Shown in pieces: positions 35,022 through 46,726 of a stretch of 64,000 bases of DNA. This stretch comes from Pedobacter sp. BAL39 (GTDB lineage: Bacteria > Bacteroidota > Bacteroidia > Sphingobacteriales > Sphingobacteriaceae), in contig NZ_ABCM01000007.1 of NCBI RefSeq assembly GCF_000170795.1, forward strand, positions 62,001 through 126,000. Direction: 5' to 3'. How positions within the stretch are numbered: position 1 is the first letter of the stretch; each line of letters opens with the position of its first letter. Both the position numbers and the translations under genes were made by a program. Under the pieces are notes generated by a model that saw only the letters and a list, made by a program, of their open reading frames with translations, was not told where the DNA came from and did not search any database.

Positions 35022-36916
35022 GTTTTTAACTTGTCTGCCTGATATAATTTCTTGTTGAAGGCTACATATTCATTGTACTTCTCTGCAGGATATTTTTTGT
35101 TGGTCATGCTCTTCGTCCTTCGATAGACGATGGTATTGTCTTTCACCCTGATCTGACAACTGTATTTTCCAAATTCCGATTCAATGTTGAGGTCTTTGGG
35201 CACAAACTCTACCTTATAACCCTTCGGGATATGGTAGGTGATCTCATCCTCATCCACATAACCATAATTTACGGCAAAGGCTGTCTTTCTGTTTTCAATT
35301 GTCGAGAGGGTATTCTCCTGCCTGTTCAGCAGGTTCAGGGTGATGAACAACTTTCCACCGCCATTGCTCATCAGCTGACTGCTCTTCAGGCTGATCTTCT
35401 CTTCCAGAACAGGAAGGTTTTTATCCGGCTGCGTATACGTGTAAGAAGAAATGTTCACATTTGGAATGTCTAAGGAGTGCATCAGACGCTTGTGCTGCTC
35501 TACAGGTTCCATCAGCATGATGCCCATGTTGTCCTCATATTGCGCGTTGCCATAGTTCGTTTGCAATTGAATTGATGCATTGCCGCTATCATCGAGGTCT
35601 ACCGTCGCATGTCGCTTCTGATAATTACTCAAAGGGCTGTATACAGGCGTTTTTACCAGCTTGCCACCTTCTTCAGTGATCAGGAGGACCAGCCGGTCTG
35701 CATTGCTGTTCCCAATAAAGCCGGCAGGTTTATAATTGCTGGTGCACTCCAGCCAGGTGGTATCGCGAACACCAGGCACACATAAAATCATGTGGTTCGC
35801 CTGGTCCAGACTGGCATAAGCCGCATTCAGGGAAGGCATGTCATTGCCGATCACGACAAGGTTGGATTTGATGCCCGCTTCCTGAAGCATGGCTTTCATG
35901 TAGTTGGACAGCCCTTTACAGTCGCCATAGTTGACTGCCGACACCTTATCTGCGGCGATAGGCCTGAGTCCGCCGATACCAAGCTGAACGCTTACATAAC
36001 GGGTGTTCTGCTGCAGGTACTGGTATAAAATCCTGATTTTCTCCTGGTCAGTTTTTACATCTTTGATCAGCTGCTGCACCTTTGCCCTTGCAGGCTCAGA
36101 AAGGACCTGCCTGTCGCTGCTCAGGCCATACATCCAGGCACCCAGATTCTTCCAATCGGTGATGTTTCCTTTGGTATGGTCGTACTCAAACTCATTGGGA
36201 GCAAGAGATACCCAGGGTGTCAGGTTACGTAAGCCGGTACTCAATGGCTCATATTCCATAGCAGGAATGGCACTACAGCTCCATTTGTACTGGATTTTGT
36301 CTTTTACGAATGTCGAGTCTGTTTTTAGTCCCTGACTTTTCAAGTACTTGAAATTCATCGATTGTGGAATTCTAAAAGTATAGCTGCTTTGCTCTACCGC
36401 ATATCCCCATCTGCTTACAGGTCTCCAGGAAGGGTAGCTGGTCATCCCATTATAGGTCACCGTGTAACTGTACTCGATGGTATAGGGGTAGTTGGATTGC
36501 AGAAATTCCAGGTACTTTACCCTGCTGCTTTCATATAACGAATATCCGGATATGGCACTCCGGTCCTTGAAGTCTGAGCTTTTATAATCCTTGATCTTTG
36601 TCCCCTTTGCATCAAACATCGTTGCCTTCAGGTTGGATATTGAAGAGAAATTATCATAGTACTCGCTCATATTAGAGGCGCTTTCCCCATTTTTGTTGAT
36701 GATGGTTACAGCTGTTTTGTACTCGTAGGTGGCAGCACCCGCATTTTTAAGGTCATAAACCTGATCTTCGAGCCGCACCACGACTGAAGCATTGGCCAGC
36801 AATGCTGCCGGGATTTTAGCGACGTCATATGTGCCCTGTGCTTTCACAACGTTAAAAAAACCAAGGAAGGACAGGCCAAGGAATATGCTTTTTCTGCAGG
36901 ATAACATCAGTTTCAT
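35000..36916 (-). CDS. DUF3857/transglutaminase-like protein, catalytic Cys present
   Basis: A 638-residue exported protein with a signal peptide (about 1-26). The N-terminal DUF3857 beta domain spans about 30-260. A transglutaminase-like domain follows, with the active-site Cys in VNYGDCKGLSNYMKAML and a His in QANHMILCVPG. A C-terminal beta-rich region completes it. It begins immediately after the stop of the upstream paralogue (TAA then ATG). The function of DUF3857 proteins is unknown; a peptide- or wall-modifying role in the periplasm is an inference. Confidence 0.85.
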   Translation of the reverse strand: MKLMLSCRKSIFLGLSFLGFFNVVKAQGTYDVAKIPAALLANASVVVRLEDQVYDLKNAGAATYEYKTAVTIINKNGESASNMSEYYDNFSSISNLKATMFDAKGTKIKDYKSSDFKDRSAISGYSLYESSRVKYLEFLQSNYPYTIEYSYTVTYNGMTSYPSWRPVSRWGYAVEQSSYTFRIPQSMNFKYLKSQGLKTDSTFVKDKIQYKWSCSAIPAMEYEPLSTGLRNLTPWVSLAPNEFEYDHTKGNITDWKNLGAWMYGLSSDRQVLSEPARAKVQQLIKDVKTDQEKIRILYQYLQQNTRYVSVQLGIGGLRPIAADKVSAVNYGDCKGLSNYMKAMLQEAGIKSNLVVIGNDMPSLNAAYASLDQANHMILCVPGVRDTTWLECTSNYKPAGFIGNSNADRLVLLITEEGGKLVKTPVYSPLSNYQKRHATVDLDDSGNASIQLQTNYGNAQYEDNMGIMLMEPVEQHKRLMHSLDIPNVNISSYTYTQPDKNLPVLEEKISLKSSQLMSNGGGKLFITLNLLNRQENTLSTIENRKTAFAVNYGYVDEDEITYHIPKGYKVEFVPKDLNIESEFGKYSCQIRVKDNTIVYRRTKSMTNKKYPAEKYNEYVAFNKKLYQADKLKTILAKVE

Positions 36917-38920
36917 TTATATTTTTTTTAGTACAATTTGCTCAGACTGTTTTCTCACGATGTTCATGAACAGTTCCTTTAATCCATGATACTCTTCAGC
37001 CGAATACACCGCTTTTGGTACCGTTATCTTGCTGGAAAGCACCATCCTGCCATCTTCAGCTGCGAAGATAAAGGTGAAGGAAGCGATGTTGTCCGGTAAA
37101 ATCATACGTTCGCTTTTGGGCATTTTATCAATCTGGTAACCTTTTGGATATTCAACTGAAATCCGGTAGGTTTCCTCAAATGGATAGGCGAAATCTACAG
37201 GGAATTGCCTTTCATCGAGTTTGAAGGGGTTTTCTTTGGTACGTTCAAACAACAGGGGCGTGAAATAGGTGAGGTCTCCCGCTTCTTCAATGTTTTCCTC
37301 AATGTCAACATCCATGCTTTCCACCAGTGGTTCGCCGGGATTGTCCATGTTCAGCACGGAGTAATTTTTGATGGACAGTCCTGGTTTGTCTGATTTGTAA
37401 GTTTTCAGGAATTCAGCTTCCGTTGCTTCAGCCTGGTAGCTGTTTCTTCTTCTGAGGCCTTCATAATTGCTGGAAGAAATGAATAACTTTCCGCTCAGCT
37501 TGTGTTCCTCATCAAGGAGGAGGTTGTAGGTGATGGCCTTACGGCTCAGCACCTCATCATCCAGTGAAATCCATCCACCATTCTTTGCATCCAGGTCTAT
37601 TTTGAAACCAGCATGATTGAGGTTGGAGTAGGAGATGAGGCCAGGTGTATGGTTCTTGTCTGTTGCATCCAATAAAACGGTCTTTTCGCCCATTTTTGCC
37701 TGAAGGATGACGTTGTCAAACTTGGTAATCATTGGAAAACCAGGGTGTTGCCCGTTGCTTCGTGTGCTGATCAGTACCGGGTTTACCGTAATGCCAGCTT
37801 CCCTCAACAGCGCATACACGGTAAGGTTAATGTCTGCAGAATTTCCCGATTTTTTATCAAATATGTTTTTGGGGGTGGTGGTGCTGGTATATTTTGACTC
37901 CTGGCCGTTCCATTTGATGTTGTTCTTCACATATTTGAACACCAGGTTCAGGATACTGTCCGGATTCTTTTCATTTTTAACGATGGTCTGCAACAGCGTT
38001 TTGTTGAAGCCATGTTTGTTGGTGAAGGTGCCGAAATTCTCGTCCTCCTGCAATAATCCCACGATCTCAGGCCAGGTACTCGTGAACGTTTTGTAGGCCT
38101 GCCCCGGATATTTTGTCGCATTGAGCTCAAATTCAATCTTACTCACATAATCATCCATCGTCGTGACGAACATTTCATCTTTAAGACCAGGCACATTTTC
38201 GGCAATGTATTGGATCTTTTTGGCGCTGAAGTCAAACCGCTGTCCATTATAATAAAAATTGTCGTTTACCATCTCCTGCGTTGGGTTTAAGTAAATAAAT
38301 CCTCCGGGGGTACTTTTGTAGGTCAGGTACTCCGGTATTTTTACAGAATACTGGGAGTACAACACCGGGATTTCCTTTTGGAAATACCATGGGCGTAGGG
38401 TAAAGGTGAAATCGGATTTCATTTTATACTTAAATTCCACGATTGTACCCTCCTTAACATTCGGCAACGTGAACTTCTTCAGGGTGTAATTTTTATCTTG
38501 TTTTTCCGAAAACTTGGCGTCTTTATTGATCTTGCTGACGACCATCTTGCCATTTTCCATGTTGTATGCCGCACCATCCATATACTCCAGGGTTGACTCA
38601 CCTCCACTTTGTCTATACAGCTGGATTTCCAGGTTTGCGACATCATAACCTGTTTTATTGATGACCTTATATCTCGTATGACGCTCAAAAACATATACGA
38701 AGTCCTGCGTTTTCGGACTGATCTCAAACCATCCGGTACCGACATCAAACAGGGCTACAGCGGCGGCGGCGGAATCTGTACCGCTTACCTTCGTTTCAAA
38801 TTCTGAAGGCTCAATTTTTCCATACTTGAACATTTTGACAATGGATTCTTTTTTTTGAGCGTAACTGGACAGTGTAGCTATAAACAGCAGACACAGGACG
38901 AGAACTTTTGGCTTATTCAT
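36917..38920 (-). CDS. DUF3857/transglutaminase-like protein, catalytic Cys absent
   Basis: A 667-residue paralogue of the downstream gene. It has a signal peptide (about 1-21, ending SSYAQ), the DUF3857 region (about 50-270) and a transglutaminase-like domain. Where the catalytic Cys is expected it has KKSGNSADINLTVYALL, so the nucleophile is missing, while the His/Asp side (KFDNVILQA, VLLDATDK) is kept. It is likely a non-catalytic, binding partner of the 638-residue protein encoded directly downstream. Both are on one transcript. Confidence 0.85.
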   Translation of the reverse strand: MNKPKVLVLCLLFIATLSSYAQKKESIVKMFKYGKIEPSEFETKVSGTDSAAAAVALFDVGTGWFEISPKTQDFVYVFERHTRYKVINKTGYDVANLEIQLYRQSGGESTLEYMDGAAYNMENGKMVVSKINKDAKFSEKQDKNYTLKKFTLPNVKEGTIVEFKYKMKSDFTFTLRPWYFQKEIPVLYSQYSVKIPEYLTYKSTPGGFIYLNPTQEMVNDNFYYNGQRFDFSAKKIQYIAENVPGLKDEMFVTTMDDYVSKIEFELNATKYPGQAYKTFTSTWPEIVGLLQEDENFGTFTNKHGFNKTLLQTIVKNEKNPDSILNLVFKYVKNNIKWNGQESKYTSTTTPKNIFDKKSGNSADINLTVYALLREAGITVNPVLISTRSNGQHPGFPMITKFDNVILQAKMGEKTVLLDATDKNHTPGLISYSNLNHAGFKIDLDAKNGGWISLDDEVLSRKAITYNLLLDEEHKLSGKLFISSSNYEGLRRRNSYQAEATEAEFLKTYKSDKPGLSIKNYSVLNMDNPGEPLVESMDVDIEENIEEAGDLTYFTPLLFERTKENPFKLDERQFPVDFAYPFEETYRISVEYPKGYQIDKMPKSERMILPDNIASFTFIFAAEDGRMVLSSKITVPKAVYSAEEYHGLKELFMNIVRKQSEQIVLKKI

Positions 38921-39101
38921 GAAAAGCGTTTATTAAAATTTATGCAAGTATAAGACATATCTTTATAGTAAAAAAAATATTTTCAATTATTTTTTTTACA
39001 TCACACCCGAGCCGATGTTTATCAGTCATTATGGCGGATTTTATTGATCTATGTGCTACAGATCACTATATTGGTTTGCAGCCCCAAAGAATCAGCTGAG
39101 T

Positions 39102-39917
39102 TTAATTCTGTGTTAAACTGGATAGTTTCAATTCTTTAAACGCGGATGGACGCTGACCTGTCATTTTATAAAAGGTGTTGCTGAAAGCAGCGATGCTGTC
39201 GTATCCAACCTCGTAGGCGATCTCAGTCACGGTGCGGTCTGTCTCCAGCAGTTTCTCCATGGCCCTCGTCATCCGCACCAGCTTCAGGTACTGAAAGAAT
39301 GATGTTTTTAAGGAGGCCTGAAACAATCTGGACAATGTACGCTCGCTAAAGCCGGTTTCTAACGCAATTTTTTCAAGGGTCAGCTCTTCGGATAGGTGTT
39401 GCCTAATGTACCACAATACCGGCCGCAGACGCTCGTTATCGGTTGTCGGAACAACAATGGGAAGCGGGTGTTTACTGATGGCCGGCAGAATACTTTTCAG
39501 TGTTTCCAGAAAGCCGTATTCAAACGAACCCGGATAAATGTTGCCGTTCCAGTTCTCAGAGAATTTCAACATTTCCAGCAGCAGATCGTTTACGGGATAA
39601 ATGCCGATGTGATCAAAAAAAGAATGATCAATCTCATTTTTTGCGTTGAAATAGACATTACGGACGATGGTGGACCTGTAGCGATGTTCCAGGTGATGTG
39701 TGACCCCGGCAGGAACCCATACATAGTGGCGTGCCGGAATGAAATAGGATTGCTCCCTGGTGTATAAAAAGATCACTCCGCCTTCCACGTAAGTCAGCTG
39801 TCCCTTTTTGTGATGGTGGTCTTTAAAACGGTCTTCAAACTTACTGTGCCACACGTAGGTGGTTTCTGTATGTTCATCTAAATTGAATAACAAAGCATCG
39901 TTTTGCTGCGAGGTCAT
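39102..39917 (-). CDS. AraC family regulator with cupin-type sensor domain
   Basis: A 271-residue regulator. The N-terminal half (about 10-130) is a cupin-type ligand domain (HHHKKGQLTYVEGG, FIPARHYVWVPAGVTHH). The C-terminal half has two helix-turn-helix motifs (LEKIALETGFSERTLSRLF and VTEIAYEVGYDSIAAFSNTFYKMTGQ-type). The frame is open to 39950, but a -7 element lies at 39948-39955, so the ATG at 39917 is used. It is divergent from the TolC-HlyD-MFS operon and probably controls it. Confidence 0.88.
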   Translation of the reverse strand: MTSQQNDALLFNLDEHTETTYVWHSKFEDRFKDHHHKKGQLTYVEGGVIFLYTREQSYFIPARHYVWVPAGVTHHLEHRYRSTIVRNVYFNAKNEIDHSFFDHIGIYPVNDLLLEMLKFSENWNGNIYPGSFEYGFLETLKSILPAISKHPLPIVVPTTDNERLRPVLWYIRQHLSEELTLEKIALETGFSERTLSRLFQASLKTSFFQYLKLVRMTRAMEKLLETDRTVTEIAYEVGYDSIAAFSNTFYKMTGQRPSAFKELKLSSLTQN

Positions 39918-39947
39918 GCGGACTAGGATTGATATGGCTGGATCTAA

Positions 39948-39955
39948 CAAATATA
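39948..39955 (-). promoter_or_regulatory. Candidate -7 element of the AraC gene
   Basis: Minus-strand TATATTTG matches TAnnTTTG, 30 bp upstream of the ATG at 39917. The exporter operon starts on the other strand about 60 bp away; its own -7 may be GAACTTTG near 39995. Confidence 0.35.
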
Positions 39956-40018
39956 TGTCACTTTACGTAAAATATCTTGGTAATTGTTACACGAACTTTG
40001 TGCCGTTAAAACGTACTT

Positions 40019-41356
40019 ATGAAATTCAACACTTATAAAGGAAAAATGTGGATGTGCATGTCCTTTCTTTTATTTACCATCAACACTCATGCACAGGATC
40101 CCCGGAGGCCACAGAAATTAACGTTGGATGAGGTCTGGTCGCTCGCCGATAGCAATAGTAAAAGAATCCAGATCCAGCAGGTTGCGGTGTCAACGACCGA
40201 AGCCGGAATCAAAGCCGCTAGGGCGGAGCGCCTTCCCGAGCTGGAGGCAGGTGGCGTACTCGCTCATATTTTTCCGCTTCCGATCTTTGAAAATGGCCTC
40301 TTTCATACGCCAACGCAGTTTCCAGTAGAACCCAAATATTATAAGGTAGCTGCAGATGCTTACCTGAACTTATCCAATGGCGGAAAAACGGAAAGGGAAA
40401 TCAAGGCTTCAAAGAAAGAAAATGAAATCGCCCTGGCGAAGATGAGCCTCAGCAAGCAGGAAATTCATTATGCAGCCGCCCTGTACTTTTATGATGTCTA
40501 CAGAAACCTATCCTACAAGTCGCTGTTACTCCAGGACGTCAAAGATCTGGAGCAGCAGTTGAAAGAAATCAACCACCTGTATAAAAATGGGACTGTGCTG
40601 AAGAGTGACGTCTTAAGGGCCGAATTAAGGCTGTCCAGGCAGAAGATGATGTTGACAGAAATTCAGAACAACCAGCTCATTGCCAGTCAGAAGTTAAACC
40701 TGCTGATCGGCGCCGGCGATGATGACAGCCTGATTCCGGAAGTTAAAGATTCGCTGAACGATGCACTGGTGTTGAAACAGATGGACCAGTACCTCAGCGA
40801 GGCGGATGTACATTCTTATCAGCTGGACATCTCAAAAAAAGAATCTGAATTGCAGGAGCTGAAGCTGAAACAGCTGCGGTCGAACGTCATGCCTTCATTG
40901 GGTTTGTTCGCCGAATATGCCTATGCCTACCCACAGATTCAGTTCTACCCGTATTCGCTTGCTCCTTACGGCAATGGTATGGCAGGGCTCAAGTTGAAAA
41001 TTCCAATTGCTGCTTTTTATAAAAACAAACACCAGGTAGCCATGCAGCAACTTCGTGTGCATCAGTCGGAGCTTGCAGATGAAGAGGAGCGAGACAACAT
41101 CAGACAGGAAGTAAAAACTACCTATATTAAATACAGGGAATCTTTACAACGCATTGATGTCGCCACAGAAAACATCCGTCAGGCATCAGAAAGTTACCGC
41201 ATCGTACAAAACACCTATTTCAATCAGTTGTCGCTGTTAACAGATCTGCTGGATGCAGAGACGCAGCTGCTGCAGTCGCGCTTTGAGCTGACCACGGCGA
41301 AGGTCAACGCGAGAATTCAATATTATCAATTACAAAAAGCTGTAGGCACCCTATAA
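40019..41356 (+). CDS. TolC-family outer-membrane channel
   Basis: The outer-membrane component of a tripartite exporter. The 445-residue protein has a signal peptide (about 1-26, ending THAQ) and the repeated long helices of the TolC fold (LTLDEVWSLADSNSKRIQIQQ, later LYKNGTVLKSDVLRAELRLS and LTDLLDAETQLLQSRFELTTAK). The two homologous halves of the family can be traced. It is the first gene of the operon, ahead of the HlyD and MFS parts, with a 1-bp gap to the next. Confidence 0.92.
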   Translation: MKFNTYKGKMWMCMSFLLFTINTHAQDPRRPQKLTLDEVWSLADSNSKRIQIQQVAVSTTEAGIKAARAERLPELEAGGVLAHIFPLPIFENGLFHTPTQFPVEPKYYKVAADAYLNLSNGGKTEREIKASKKENEIALAKMSLSKQEIHYAAALYFYDVYRNLSYKSLLLQDVKDLEQQLKEINHLYKNGTVLKSDVLRAELRLSRQKMMLTEIQNNQLIASQKLNLLIGAGDDDSLIPEVKDSLNDALVLKQMDQYLSEADVHSYQLDISKKESELQELKLKQLRSNVMPSLGLFAEYAYAYPQIQFYPYSLAPYGNGMAGLKLKIPIAAFYKNKHQVAMQQLRVHQSELADEEERDNIRQEVKTTYIKYRESLQRIDVATENIRQASESYRIVQNTYFNQLSLLTDLLDAETQLLQSRFELTTAKVNARIQYYQLQKAVGTL

Positions 41357-41357
41357 C

Positions 41358-42422
41358 ATGAGCACCAAAATACAAAACAAGACAGATATCATCATCACCC
41401 GGGTCACGAGCACAATTTCCGTTCTGGTGACGGTTGTATTATTAATCTGGGGTGGAAAGACCCTGGTCAACTATCTGGAATATGAAGACACCAATGATGC
41501 ACAGATTGATGAATACATTAACCCCATCACCGTACGTGCAAATGGGTATATTAAAACAGTTAATTTCATCGAGAACCAGGAAGTTAAAAAAGGAGACACG
41601 CTGGTGGTCATCGACAACAGCGACTATACCGTGCAGCAGGACGAGGCTAATGCCTCAGTGCTGAATGCAGAGGCGCAGATTGCTGTGCTGAACAGCAATG
41701 TTCATACGGCAGAGACCGCGGCCAGCGGCAGTCGCGCAAGGATTGCCGCTGCAAAAGCCAAGCTTTGGAAACAGGAGGCGGAATATGCCCGTTACAAAAA
41801 ACTTTTTGACCTGGAGTCTGCCACGAGGCAGCAGCTGGAAACCGTACAAAGTCTGCTGGAGGTTGCCCAGGCAGATTACAATGCGGCGAAAGAGGATTAT
41901 TCTGCTGCCATGTCCAGGGCGCAGGACATTGCCGTGCAGTCGCAGGTCCTGCGTTCGGAAGTTACCAGAAGGAGGGCGGTACTGAAACGCAACGACCTGA
42001 ATACCTCTTACACCGTAGTGACGGCTCCTTACGATGGTAAGATGGGGCGTAGGACCATTCAGCCGGGGCAGGTACTGCAGACCGGACAGACCATTGCCTA
42101 TATTGTAGACCGCTCGGCAGGAAAGTGGGTTGTTGCCAACTTCAAGGAAACACAGATCGGAAAGATGTCCGTTGGTGAGGATGTCGAAGTGGAGGTGGAT
42201 GCCTTTCCCGATGAACACTTCAAAGGAAAAATAGAATCGTTGTCGGCAGCCACAGGATCGCGTTTCTCCTTGCTTCCACCTGACAATGCAACGGGTAATT
42301 TCGTGAAGATTGCACAGCGTATCCCGGTAAGGATTAGGATCACTGGTGATCCCGATCAGGTCAAACTTTTAAATGCCGGTATGAGCGCCTCGGTACAGGT
42401 AAGAAAAAGATCACATTCATGA
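41358..42422 (+). CDS. HlyD/EmrA-type membrane fusion protein
   Basis: The periplasmic adaptor that links the inner-membrane pump to TolC. The 354-residue protein has one N-terminal membrane helix (about 15-34), a lipoyl/beta-barrel half (VRANGYIKTVNFIENQEVKKG), a long alpha hairpin of about residues 95-200 rich in Ala and Gln, and the second half-motif VVTAPYDGKMGRRTIQPGQ. This order is that of EmrA/HlyD adaptors for MFS pumps. Its stop overlaps the MFS start by 4 bp. Confidence 0.92.
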   Translation: MSTKIQNKTDIIITRVTSTISVLVTVVLLIWGGKTLVNYLEYEDTNDAQIDEYINPITVRANGYIKTVNFIENQEVKKGDTLVVIDNSDYTVQQDEANASVLNAEAQIAVLNSNVHTAETAASGSRARIAAAKAKLWKQEAEYARYKKLFDLESATRQQLETVQSLLEVAQADYNAAKEDYSAAMSRAQDIAVQSQVLRSEVTRRRAVLKRNDLNTSYTVVTAPYDGKMGRRTIQPGQVLQTGQTIAYIVDRSAGKWVVANFKETQIGKMSVGEDVEVEVDAFPDEHFKGKIESLSAATGSRFSLLPPDNATGNFVKIAQRIPVRIRITGDPDQVKLLNAGMSASVQVRKRSHS

Positions 42423-44014
42423 GCAATCCCACATCGATATTTAAAAAGGGCTTGCCGGAATGGTTGATTCGCTTTAGCATCCTTTTTCTGCTGCTGGCGG
42501 CGGTACTGCTATTTGCGATATCCACAGCGGATGGCGCGGCTGCTGCGGGATTCTACGGTATGGAACCTGCAGATGTGCAGTTTTCGCTGCTTTTGTTCTA
42601 TGCAGCGATTGCCAGCTTTGCAGGAGTGGAGCGCCGTTTTTTTGAACGTGTGGTCACTAAAGATTACCTGCTGATCAGTGTGGTTTTGGAACTGCTGATT
42701 ACCTACGCCTGTTATCATACGCGGGAAGTATGGCTGGTCTTTGTTTTTCGCTTCCTGCAGGGGATCGTAAATTGCGGGATCAACAGCATCTGTCTGAACC
42801 TGCTTTTTGGCCGGCTGAAGTCGGAACATGCCAGAGAGATTGGGTATACCATATTCTACGCACTGATCTTATGTGTATCACCGGTTACGGCATTGTTCTC
42901 AGTTCCCATCGTGGAAAACTTTGAATATAACGTACTCTATAAAGCCATCATATTTTGTTTCCTGCCTGGCGCCGCCCTGATGTACTCTCTACTCAACAGG
43001 GTGCATGTTATCCGCAGAAAACCTTTGTATCAACTGGATTGGAGCAGTTTTGTCCTTTTTGCAGTGATGCTCGTCCTGATTGCATTTGTCTTGGTGTATG
43101 GTCAGGAAAAGGACTGGCTGGAATCGGAGCAGATTGTCTACAGCATCATGGCCATCGCATTACTTGGCGTACTGAATGTGATGCGGCAGTACAGTCTGCG
43201 GAGACCTACGGTAGACCTTGCCGTCTTCCGTTATCGTAATTTTAGCGTCGGTATTGTTTTCCTGGTGATCCTTTACCTGATTCGTGGTGCCTTCAGCTTA
43301 ACCAGCAGCTACTTCATTACCATTTTAGGAATGGATTCCCTGCACGCCAATGTACTGATGATTTACAATATCCTGGGGATTGCCCTTGGGTCATTTATTG
43401 CCATCAGGTTTTTGATCAGGCAACAGTTTCTGCGTGTTTTATGGATCTCCGGCTTTAGCTTGCTCATGGTGTTTTTTATGGTGATGTGTTTTCTTTTCAG
43501 TAGTGAGGCGGGAACAGGGGCCTTTATCATCCCGCTTTTTCTGCAGGGACTGGGGGCGGGAATGGTAATGTGTCCTATCGTGATGTTCATTGTGTCTTCT
43601 GTGCCGGTGCAACTTGGGCAGTCAGCTGCTTCTGTAGGCGTGCTGGTCAGGTTTTCAAGCTTCAGCATCAGCCTTGCACTGATCAATTTAAGTCAGCTTT
43701 ATTTTAAAGGACTCCATGGGCAACTTCTTGGACGTGGTTTGTCAGTAATAGATTTAGGGGTTTCGGCGAGGTTGAGCGCCTATCAGCAGGCATTGGCCAA
43801 CAGAGGTATGCTGAAAGATGAGGCGGCAAAGGCCGCAGTTGGTCTATTGAATAAATCCCTTCAGAAACAGGAGTTTCTGCAGTTCTGTATCAACTATTAC
43901 GAGTGGATTGCGATACTCTGTGCGCTGACAATTCTCCTGATCGGATTCCAGCCCGTCATCAGCCGTACCATCATCAACCTGAAGGGAAAACATCCTGCTC
44001 CGGCAGGGTTTTAA
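42419..44014 (+). CDS. MFS drug-efflux transporter, EmrB-like
   Basis: The inner-membrane pump of the tripartite system, 531 residues with about 14 hydrophobic helices, the number expected for the DHA2 (EmrB) family. It begins close to an Arg/Phe-rich hydrophobic stretch and has a family-type region around FRFLQGIVNCGINSICLNLL. Classical MFS motif A is degenerate. With the HlyD and TolC genes it should export toxic, hydrophobic compounds or a metabolite across both membranes. The substrate is unknown. No terminator is obvious just after it. Confidence 0.88.
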   Translation: MSNPTSIFKKGLPEWLIRFSILFLLLAAVLLFAISTADGAAAAGFYGMEPADVQFSLLLFYAAIASFAGVERRFFERVVTKDYLLISVVLELLITYACYHTREVWLVFVFRFLQGIVNCGINSICLNLLFGRLKSEHAREIGYTIFYALILCVSPVTALFSVPIVENFEYNVLYKAIIFCFLPGAALMYSLLNRVHVIRRKPLYQLDWSSFVLFAVMLVLIAFVLVYGQEKDWLESEQIVYSIMAIALLGVLNVMRQYSLRRPTVDLAVFRYRNFSVGIVFLVILYLIRGAFSLTSSYFITILGMDSLHANVLMIYNILGIALGSFIAIRFLIRQQFLRVLWISGFSLLMVFFMVMCFLFSSEAGTGAFIIPLFLQGLGAGMVMCPIVMFIVSSVPVQLGQSAASVGVLVRFSSFSISLALINLSQLYFKGLHGQLLGRGLSVIDLGVSARLSAYQQALANRGMLKDEAAKAAVGLLNKSLQKQEFLQFCINYYEWIAILCALTILLIGFQPVISRTIINLKGKHPAPAGF

Positions 44015-46044
<2,030 letters not shown>

Positions 46045-46088
46045 GTTTTACAATTTTTCAGTGTAAATGCTATATTAGCTAAAAATAA

Positions 46089-46114
46089 AAGGGTTTCTCG
46101 TTTGAGAAGCCCTT
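46089..46114 (+). terminator. guaB terminator
   Basis: An 11-bp stem (46089-46099 with 46104-46114) with one G-T pair and a GTTT loop, then TATTTAT. The next gene starts 10-20 bp on. Confidence 0.7.
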
Positions 46115-46123
46115 ATTTATGCA

Positions 46124-46723
46124 ATGACATCTATGAAATCTATTTGCGTGTACTGCGGTGCAAGTTATCCTGAAGATCCTTCGTTACAGTCGGCCATAAC
46201 ACTACTGGCCGAGACTTTTTCCGATCACCAGATTCACCTCGTTTATGGCGGTGGCAGCATCGGCGTGATGGGAGCAATTGCCAATGAAGTGCTTGCCAGG
46301 GGTGGAACGGTAACGGGAGTGATCCCACAGTTCCTGCTGGACAGGGAGGTGGGCCATTTTGAGCTGACGGAGTTGATCATCACCAACAACATGCACGAAC
46401 GGAAACAGAAAATGGCCGACCTGTCTGACGGGTTTATCGTATTGCCTGGTGGATACGGTACGATGGAAGAATTTTTTGAAGTGCTGACCTGGCTGCAGCT
46501 GGAGTTGCACCAGAAACCGATCGGTGTTCTCAATGTGGATGGGTTCTACGATTATCTATTCGCCCAGCTGGACGTCATGGTCGATCGGAAGTTCCTTTCC
46601 GTACACAATAGAAGCCTGGTCATCAACGAGTCAGAACCCCGCGAGCTGATTCAGAAGATGATGAGGAGGACAGCGCAGCCCGACGATGAAGAAACCTGGC
46701 CGGAAGACCGCGACCTGAGCTAA
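46124..46723 (+). CDS. LOG family protein (TIGR00730-type)
   Basis: A 199-residue Rossmann-fold protein of the lysine-decarboxylase-like/LOG family, which in characterised members cleaves nucleoside 5'-monophosphates (cytokinin riboside phosphates in plants and some bacteria). The signature PGGYGTMEE is present near residues 107-115, and the N-terminus ICVYCGAS is typical. A second ATG at 46133 would also give a normal start. It follows the guaB terminator and converges with the next gene, 3 bp away. Confidence 0.88.
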   Translation: MTSMKSICVYCGASYPEDPSLQSAITLLAETFSDHQIHLVYGGGSIGVMGAIANEVLARGGTVTGVIPQFLLDREVGHFELTELIITNNMHERKQKMADLSDGFIVLPGGYGTMEEFFEVLTWLQLELHQKPIGVLNVDGFYDYLFAQLDVMVDRKFLSVHNRSLVINESEPRELIQKMMRRTAQPDDEETWPEDRDLS

Positions 46724-46726
46724 CTC

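Noticed and set aside
42419-44014. Possibility of a mobile resistance island at the TolC-HlyD-MFS operon
   Set aside because: No integrase, transposase, direct repeats or composition break; codon use looks like the neighbours and a divergent AraC gene is present as in chromosomal efflux operons.
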